This document shows, in pieces, positions 58,671-64,000 of a DNA stretch of 64,000 bases. Source of the stretch: Gemmatimonadota bacterium. Lineage in GTDB: Bacteria; Latescibacterota; UBA2968. The translations under genes were made by a program, and so were the position numbers. The stretch lies in NCBI GenBank assembly GCA_002727195.1, contig PBWH01000031.1, forward strand, positions 31,164 through 95,163, written 5' to 3'. Numbering within the stretch: position 1 is the first letter of the stretch; each line of letters begins with the position of its first letter. The notes below the pieces were generated by a model. The model ran no database searches. It had not been told where the DNA came from and saw only the letters and a list, made by a program, of their open reading frames with translations.

Positions 58671-59828
58671 CTACCGACTTGAGTAAGGGTCAGCGGCATC
58701 ACGCAGGCCGTCGCCCAGGAAGTTGAAGGCGAGGACGGCGATGATGATACAGACGCCAGGGATCAGGAGCCAAGGATACAGGCTCAGTGAATGAATGTTC
58801 ATCGCGTCGGAGAGCAGAAGGCCCCAGCTCGTCATCGGGGGCTTGATGCCCAGACCGAGGAAGCTGAGGGTGCTCTCACCCAGGATAAACCCGGGTATGG
58901 CGAGGGTTGCGATGACGATGATGTGACTGAACATCGACGGCAGCAGGTGACGGAACAGGATGCGTCCGTCCTTAGCTCCGCAGACGCGGGCGGCCATCAC
59001 GAAGTCCGACTCGCGTATCGAAAGTGTCTTGCCTCGGATCTCACGGGCCAGACCACCCCAGCCGACGAGGGCGAGGACCGTCACGATCCCCATAAACACG
59101 AGATGGGAGGGCCACTCCGGCGGGAGCACGGCACTCAGGGCCATCAGAATCGGGATCGACGGGAACGCGAAGATCAGCTCGATCATTCGCTGGATGATGT
59201 GGTCGACCGTTCCCCCGTAGAAGCCGGAAATGACGCCGAATATGGATCCGAGTGTGAGACTAAGGGTCACGGCAAGCAGGCCGATCGTCAACGAGATCCG
59301 ACCGCCGACGATGATTCGTGAGAACATATCGCGACCGAAACGGTCCGTTCCCAGCAGGAACATCGGGTTGCCTTTGCCGGTCCCGAACAGATGGATGTCG
59401 GTGGTGAACAGCCCATAGAACTCATACTTGTCGCCGCGCGAGAACAGGTAGATCGGATACTTCTTTGTCGAGTCCTCAGTGTACTGCTTGATGCCCGTAC
59501 GCCGGTCGAGGGAACCTTTGATCCCGTAGACGAACGGCCTAAGGTGCAAGCCTTCGTCGGAAATAAAGTGGATCCTTTGCGGGGGGCAGTGGACGACTTT
59601 GTAGTAGCGGTTGCTGATCCCGTGCGGGGCAAGGAACTCGCCCATAAACACGGCGATATACAGGAAGATGACGACGTAGCCGCCGACCACACCGGCCTTG
59701 TGCTTCTTGAACCGACGCCAGATCAGGTTCCACTGAGAATAGGACGCAGTTACCGCCTTGGGCTCTTCCTCCGGCGCGTTCGGCGACTGCAGGTCGAACG
59801 GGCGTTCGGTCTCGGTGTAATCACTCAT
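58671..59828 (-). CDS. ABC transporter permease (OppC type) with large periplasmic insert
   Basis: A 385-residue permease, about 90 residues longer than DppC at 44780. After the first helix (GVVGGYVVIFLYIAVFMGEF) there is an insert of about 100 residues (LHLRPFVYGIKGSLDRRTG; YPIYLFSRGDKYEFYG), then HLFGTGKGNPMFLLGTDRFG and the usual core. The coupling loop is ESDFVMAARVCGAKDGRILF. It overlaps the next upstream permease gene by 8 bases. Confidence 0.93.
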   Translation of the reverse strand: MSDYTETERPFDLQSPNAPEEEPKAVTASYSQWNLIWRRFKKHKAGVVGGYVVIFLYIAVFMGEFLAPHGISNRYYKVVHCPPQRIHFISDEGLHLRPFVYGIKGSLDRRTGIKQYTEDSTKKYPIYLFSRGDKYEFYGLFTTDIHLFGTGKGNPMFLLGTDRFGRDMFSRIIVGGRISLTIGLLAVTLSLTLGSIFGVISGFYGGTVDHIIQRMIELIFAFPSIPILMALSAVLPPEWPSHLVFMGIVTVLALVGWGGLAREIRGKTLSIRESDFVMAARVCGAKDGRILFRHLLPSMFSHIIVIATLAIPGFILGESTLSFLGLGIKPPMTSWGLLLSDAMNIHSLSLYPWLLIPGVCIIIAVLAFNFLGDGLRDAADPYSSR

Positions 59829-60819
59829 ACCGGATCCGCGGGTCGAGCCACGCCAGCATAATGTCGGCGAGCAGGTTACCGATCAGGAGGAACGTGGCAG
59901 ACAGCAGGAGGAAGGCGCCGGCCAAGAACATATCCTGGGAGGTCAACGCCGTAAGGAAGATCGGTCCTGCTGTGGGCAGACCGAGTACTATACCGGTCAC
60001 GACGGCACCCGAGAGCAGGCTCGGCAATTCGAGACCGAGTCGACTGACGAGCGGGTTGATCGCGATCCGCACACCATACTTCAGGATAACTGTTGTCTCT
60101 TTCAAACCCTTCGCCCGGCCAGTCTGGATATGCTGCTGACCGAGGACGTCCATCAGGTTACCGCGCATAATACGGATGACGCTGGCCGTCGCGCCCGTTC
60201 CGATGACGACCACGGGTACCCAGATGTGCGCGAGCAAGTCTCCAACTTTACCCCAAGTCCATTCGGCCCCGATATACTTGGGCGACAGCAATCCGCCGAC
60301 GGATTCCGCCTCGAACAGGGCGATCTGTAAGAACATAATCACCAGAGCGAGCAGGAAATTGGGCGTAGCTAGCCCAAAGAACCCGATGAAGGTGAACCCA
60401 TAATCGCCCATCGAGTACGGTTTTGTCGCCGAGTATATGCCGATCGGGATCGCTACGAGCCACGTGAACACGAGCGTGGTCATCGTGAGGGTCAGCGTCA
60501 GGCCAAGCCGCTCGCCGAGCAGCTGCATAACGTCCATCTCGTAGGTGAACGACTGACCGAAGTCACCCTCGAAGACGATTTTTCCGATCCAGCGGAAATA
60601 CTGGACATAGATCGGGTCGTTCAGCCCGTAGCGCTCGCGAAGCGCCTCGATCTGCTGCATTGCGCTTTCTGATCCGAGCTCGCCCTGTTCGGCGAGTTCG
60701 GCCAGACGCGACGTAAGCATATCGCCCGGGGGCGCCTGGATCACGACAAAGCTGACCATCGAGATTAGGATCAGCGTCGGGATCATATGCAGCAGTCGTC
60801 TGAGGATATAAGCAGTCAT
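59821..60819 (-). CDS. ABC transporter permease (OppB type)
   Basis: A 332-residue permease starting MTAYILRRLLHMIPTLILIS. The periplasmic part has ALRERYGLNDPIYVQYFRWI and the cytosolic coupling loop is QQHIQTGRAKGLKETTVILKYGVR. It is the first membrane component of the minus-strand transporter, followed by OppC, OppD and OppF types. Confidence 0.93.
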   Translation of the reverse strand: MTAYILRRLLHMIPTLILISMVSFVVIQAPPGDMLTSRLAELAEQGELGSESAMQQIEALRERYGLNDPIYVQYFRWIGKIVFEGDFGQSFTYEMDVMQLLGERLGLTLTLTMTTLVFTWLVAIPIGIYSATKPYSMGDYGFTFIGFFGLATPNFLLALVIMFLQIALFEAESVGGLLSPKYIGAEWTWGKVGDLLAHIWVPVVVIGTGATASVIRIMRGNLMDVLGQQHIQTGRAKGLKETTVILKYGVRIAINPLVSRLGLELPSLLSGAVVTGIVLGLPTAGPIFLTALTSQDMFLAGAFLLLSATFLLIGNLLADIMLAWLDPRIRYE

Positions 60820-60981
60820 TCAGCGAGTCAGTATTAATCAGGAGAAGTTGTCGGCGCCGTGCATCCCGGAAGCTGGACGTCGTCCTGCCTGTATCGAGGG
60901 ACGGCCATCAGTGCCAAGGTGTTGCTGAAGGCGCGCCAATTTAAGCCGACATCACCGCGCCCACAAATAAAAAACAGTTAT

Positions 60982-61164
60982 TCAACCGAGATTGCTTAGA
61001 TAATACACGACCCGTGTCTTGTAGTTCTCAACTGCATAATCCAACGGCGTCTTCTCGAGATCGTCGACCGTTGTCACATCCGCCCCGTGCTCGATCAGCA
61101 TCTCCAGGACAGTCGTGTGACTGTTTCGGTCAGCGGCCAGGTGAAGGGGTGTTCGGCCATCGAT
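60982..61164 (-). pseudogene. Ankyrin-repeat C-terminal fragment
   Basis: The frame reads GIDGRTPLHLAADRNSHTTV, then LEMLIEHGADVTTVDDLEKT, then PLDYAVENYKTRVV, to a TGA at 60982-60984: one full ankyrin unit and part of a second. No start codon precedes the first repeat, and the frame enters the end of the binding-protein gene. It is a broken piece of a larger ankyrin gene. The remaining gap 60820-60981 holds no gene. Confidence 0.65.
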
Positions 61165-61166
61165 CC

Positions 61167-63092
61167 CTACTGGGGTTCCTTGAAGTAGAGTTGCTCGTGG
61201 AAAACAGGACGTCCCCAGCCTCGGAATACATCCGCGCTGGTGCCGTCGGTCGGCACGTTACCCAGTTTGGAGTTGGCACCCCAGACGTGGTAGGGCGACC
61301 CGACGACGATCACGGGGACGTTCTCGGTGTGGAGCTCCCGAGCGGCTTCCATATGGGTTCGGATGGAATCGGGGTCCACCGAGGTCATCGCGGATTTGAT
61401 GTGGTGCGTCGCCTGGATCAACCACTCCGTTTCGAGGTGCTTCGAGTTGTCGCGATGCCAGAACGGGGTGGTGCCAGCCATCATCGCCCAATCCTGCGGA
61501 CGGCCGAGCGGATCGTCAGGACCTTCCAGACCCCAGTGATGGATGTCATAGTCCCCGTTCAATCGCCGGGGCCAGATGATGTCACGGAGTGAGATGTTCA
61601 GGTTGGTCTTGATGCCCACTGCTTGCCACTGCGCCTGCACGAGCTCGCAGATGTCGACCTCCACACCCGGGCCCCTGACGTCGACGGTGATTTCGAAGCG
61701 CGAACCGTCTGGCAGATTCCGCCAGCCGTCACCGTCGGTATCCGTGTAGCCTCCCTCTTCCAGAAGCTTATAGGCATACTCCGGGTCGTATTTTGTGTAT
61801 CGCTTGAACGCCTCCTCGGTCCAGTAGGGATTCTGTTTGCCGAAGCTGTAGCCTGACGGCACGAGCAGCCCGTGGTAGATGATGTTGTTGATCTCCTCAC
61901 GGTTGATCGCGTGTGACATCGCGATCCGGACCTTCTTGTCCCGGAAGGCCCGACGGATGTTCTCCCTTGGCGCATCCCAGTTGAGGTAGAACGAGGGACC
62001 GCGCCCCGGACCGACGAGCACGACCTTGAATTTTCCGCTGTCCTCCTCCGCCTTCATCGTCGGGTACATATCGATGCGGGAATAGCGCCCGAACAGATCG
62101 AGCTCGCCGTTGATGAACTTGAGGAGAATGACCTGCGGGTCGGGGATGACGTTGAACTCCAGCCGGTCTGCGTATGGAAGCTGGTTGCCCGCGGAGTCCA
62201 CCTTCCAGTAATACGGGTTCCGCTCGTAGACGATCCGCTGCCCCCGAATCCACTCCACCGGTACCCAGGCACTCAGCCTGGGGATGCCCGGTTCGTAGAT
62301 CATCCGCGCATCGGTCGCTTTCTCTTTGAAGGTATCGTAACTCGCTTCCGGATTGTAACGGGGGTGCCAAGGCCCCATCACGTGCTTCGGTCGGGCGTGG
62401 ACATCCGTCGCGAAGGCGTTCAGGATGCGACCGAGCGGCTTGGGGGAGCTGGCGCGAAGCGTGTGGTCGTCTATTTTTTCCAGCTTGATCGGCTTGCCGC
62501 CGACGGTGAAGACGGTGGGTGGAATCGGCTGGTTGGGGGGGCGCGCATTGTCGTCGAACTGGGTGTCGTAGTACCAAAAGAGAATGTCGTCGACGGTGAA
62601 GGGATGGCCATCAGACCACCGGACGCCTTTCCGGATTTTGAAGGTCGCCCTCAGACCATCTTCGCTGAACGAGTGATTCTCCGCCAGGTTGTGCTGGATG
62701 GTCCTGGGGACCGGTCGCTCGAAGCCCATCAATCCGTCGCTCAGCGTCTTGTTGGCGCCCGCTGTCTGGATGATGTCACCCGTCAGGGCACGCCGGATCG
62801 TTCCCCCGTATTGGCCGATTTCTTCGAGCGGAACAATAACGAGCGGATTCTCGGGAAGACGCTCCGACACCGGCGGGAGTTCTCCCCTGGCAACTCGTTC
62901 CGCCAGCATTGGTGGTTCCCCGAACGTGCGACTCCTGAGGATGGCCGGGTCGAGCGACTTTGGTGCTGTCGATTCGACCGCCTCGGTGGTGGCTGTCTGC
63001 CCCGCACCTCCCTGGTCCGTTCCCGGATCCCCCGGTAGACAACCGACGATCACAGCCGTCGCGAATACAGCGATCAGACGTTCGATTCTCAA
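61167..63092 (-). CDS. ABC transporter substrate-binding lipoprotein, family 5, large type
   Basis: About 641 residues. The N-terminus RIERLIAVFATAVIVGCLPG is a lipoprotein signal with Cys near residue 18. The mature part has GGTIRRALTGDI, FKIRKGVRWSDGHPFTVDDI (family-5 signature), IAMSHAINREEINNIIYHGL and YTDTDGDGWRNLPDG. The TTG at 63092 is preferred because it gives a compact signal peptide; another TTG at 63134 is possible. The repeated AATCTT/GAGGATT-like sequence around the start is a low-complexity repeat. Thermophilic homologues of this large type bind oligosaccharides. Confidence 0.9.
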   Translation of the reverse strand: MRIERLIAVFATAVIVGCLPGDPGTDQGGAGQTATTEAVESTAPKSLDPAILRSRTFGEPPMLAERVARGELPPVSERLPENPLVIVPLEEIGQYGGTIRRALTGDIIQTAGANKTLSDGLMGFERPVPRTIQHNLAENHSFSEDGLRATFKIRKGVRWSDGHPFTVDDILFWYYDTQFDDNARPPNQPIPPTVFTVGGKPIKLEKIDDHTLRASSPKPLGRILNAFATDVHARPKHVMGPWHPRYNPEASYDTFKEKATDARMIYEPGIPRLSAWVPVEWIRGQRIVYERNPYYWKVDSAGNQLPYADRLEFNVIPDPQVILLKFINGELDLFGRYSRIDMYPTMKAEEDSGKFKVVLVGPGRGPSFYLNWDAPRENIRRAFRDKKVRIAMSHAINREEINNIIYHGLLVPSGYSFGKQNPYWTEEAFKRYTKYDPEYAYKLLEEGGYTDTDGDGWRNLPDGSRFEITVDVRGPGVEVDICELVQAQWQAVGIKTNLNISLRDIIWPRRLNGDYDIHHWGLEGPDDPLGRPQDWAMMAGTTPFWHRDNSKHLETEWLIQATHHIKSAMTSVDPDSIRTHMEAARELHTENVPVIVVGSPYHVWGANSKLGNVPTDGTSADVFRGWGRPVFHEQLYFKEPQ

Positions 63093-63123
63093 TTCTCGAT
63101 CCTCAATCTTTAATCCTCGACCC

Positions 63124-64000
63124 TCAGTCCTCAATGTTCTTCACATAGATCTGCTGGTGAAACACCGGCCGCCCCTAGGCGCCCCAAGAACTCGAAAATA
63201 TAATGTCGTTCGGTACGTTTCCCAACCGTGTGTTCGCACCCTACGGTTGGTAGATCGATCCGACAACGATGACAGGGAAGTTCTCGATGTGCAGGTCGCG
63301 AGCAATTTTATATGGTGGCGTCGGACCGGGGTGTCCACCGCAGACTGGGCCTGGAGCAGGTATTTGGTGGCTTCCTTCAGCCACGAGGTCGTGTCCTGGT
63401 GGGCTTCTCAATGCCAGAAGGGCGTCTATGGACCCGTAATCGCCCAGTCGCTCAGGCGACCCAGCGAGGCGTCGTGACCCTCAAGGCCCCAGTGGTGCAC
63501 GTCGAACTCTCCGTTGAAGCGGCGGGGCCAGATGATGTCGCACAGGGCAGGGAAGAGGTTCACTTTGATCCCGATCGCCGCCCAGTAGTCCATCACGAGC
63601 TGGCAAATGTCAGAAGTATTTTTCCGGCTGCTGACGTCGAGCGTGAATTCGAACCGTGAACCGTCTTCAAGTTCACGCCAACAGTCACCGTCGGTGTCCG
63701 GGTAGCCCGCACGATCCAGGATCGCGTTCGCCGAGTCCGGAGCGTAGTCGACGAATCACTTGAAGCCCTCTTCCGAAAAGTAGGGGCTGCTGGGTATCCA
63801 GGAATAGCCGGACGGGACAAGTAGCCCGTAGTAGAGGATCTCGCCAATCTTTTTCTGGTTGATGGCCAGAGACATCGCGATTCGGACGTCGCGATCTCTG
63901 AACGCCTTTCGAAGGGCAGTCTTGTCCGTATCCCAGTTAAGTTAAAAGGCGGGGCCGAAGCTCGGACCTGACAATCGCAGTTTGTAGGGGTGAGAAGCTT
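63124..64000 (-). pseudogene. Second family-5 binding protein, decayed paralogue (partial at window end)
   Basis: Aligned by eye to the intact neighbour, it reads DRDVRIAMSLAINQKKIGEI, then GLLVPSGYSW, DIIWPRRFNGEFDVHHWGLE, GRPVFHQQIY. It contains in-frame TAA, TGA and TAG codons (for example TAG where the neighbour has Trp in VWGAN and GWGRP, TAA where it has Tyr in FYLNW) and a frameshift near 63310. It runs off the window. The pair arose by duplication, and this copy is dead. Confidence 0.85.

Noticed and set aside
1990..64000. Amber (TAG) reassigned as a sense codon in this genome
   Set aside because: Many intact genes here end with TAG at the family-expected C-terminus, and the decayed binding protein carries TAA and TGA as well as TAG.

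Overview
The window is GC-rich DNA from a heterotrophic bacterium and carries no rRNA, tRNA or CRISPR that I can see. Its gene mix (enolase-superfamily sugar-acid dehydratases, Gfo/Idh/MocA oxidoreductases, xylose-isomerase-like TIM barrels, heparinase-type lyases, PhyH dioxygenases, family-5 solute-binding ABC systems) resembles uncultured lineages such as Latescibacterota or Poribacteria. That placement is inference; no marker gene in the window fixes it. Many intergenic gaps hold dispersed palindromic repeats, and about ten genes are clearly decayed.

Region 1 (1-5.1 kb) starts with the tail of a short-chain dehydrogenase, then a cupin, and several wrecks: a GFA-type enzyme, an epimerase N-terminus, an ECF sigma factor with its anti-sigma start, and an M15 peptidase. 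Region 2 (2.3-14.2 kb) holds what I read as a D-apionate catabolic locus: lactonase (apnL), GntR regulator, RuBisCO-like hydrolase (oiaX), nucleoside hydrolase, sulfatase, sugar-acid kinase (oiaK) and oxidoisomerase (apnO). It runs directly into birA and coaX.

Region 3 (14.8-41.9 kb) is a sugar and sugar-acid utilisation district. It has three sugar isomerase/epimerase TIM barrels, a GH4 glycosidase, a CBM9-like protein, a TMTC-like glycosyltransferase, a heparinase-type lyase, three enolase-superfamily enzymes, an RraA-type aldolase, LDH2 and FAD oxidoreductases, a class III aminotransferase, an aldo/keto reductase, a PfkB kinase and three Gfo/Idh/MocA enzymes.

Region 4 (42-49.5 kb) has a family-5 binding protein with two permeases, a separate short transcription unit that looks like a structured RNA carrying an 11-codon ORF behind a near-perfect anti-16S Shine-Dalgarno, a polytopic membrane protein, a branched-polyamine synthase (bpsA) coupled to a DUF2156-like protein, and a small lipoprotein. 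Region 5 (49.8-64 kb) has a beta-CASP nuclease, two PhyH-family dioxygenases (one with HxG instead of HxD), a second heparinase-type lyase, and a complete peptide/oligosaccharide ABC transporter on the minus strand with one intact and one decayed binding protein.

Together the genes suggest scavenging of uronate- and apiose-containing plant or seagrass polysaccharides: lyases and glycosidases release sugars, ABC systems import them, and dehydrogenases, dehydratases, kinases and aldolases feed central metabolism.
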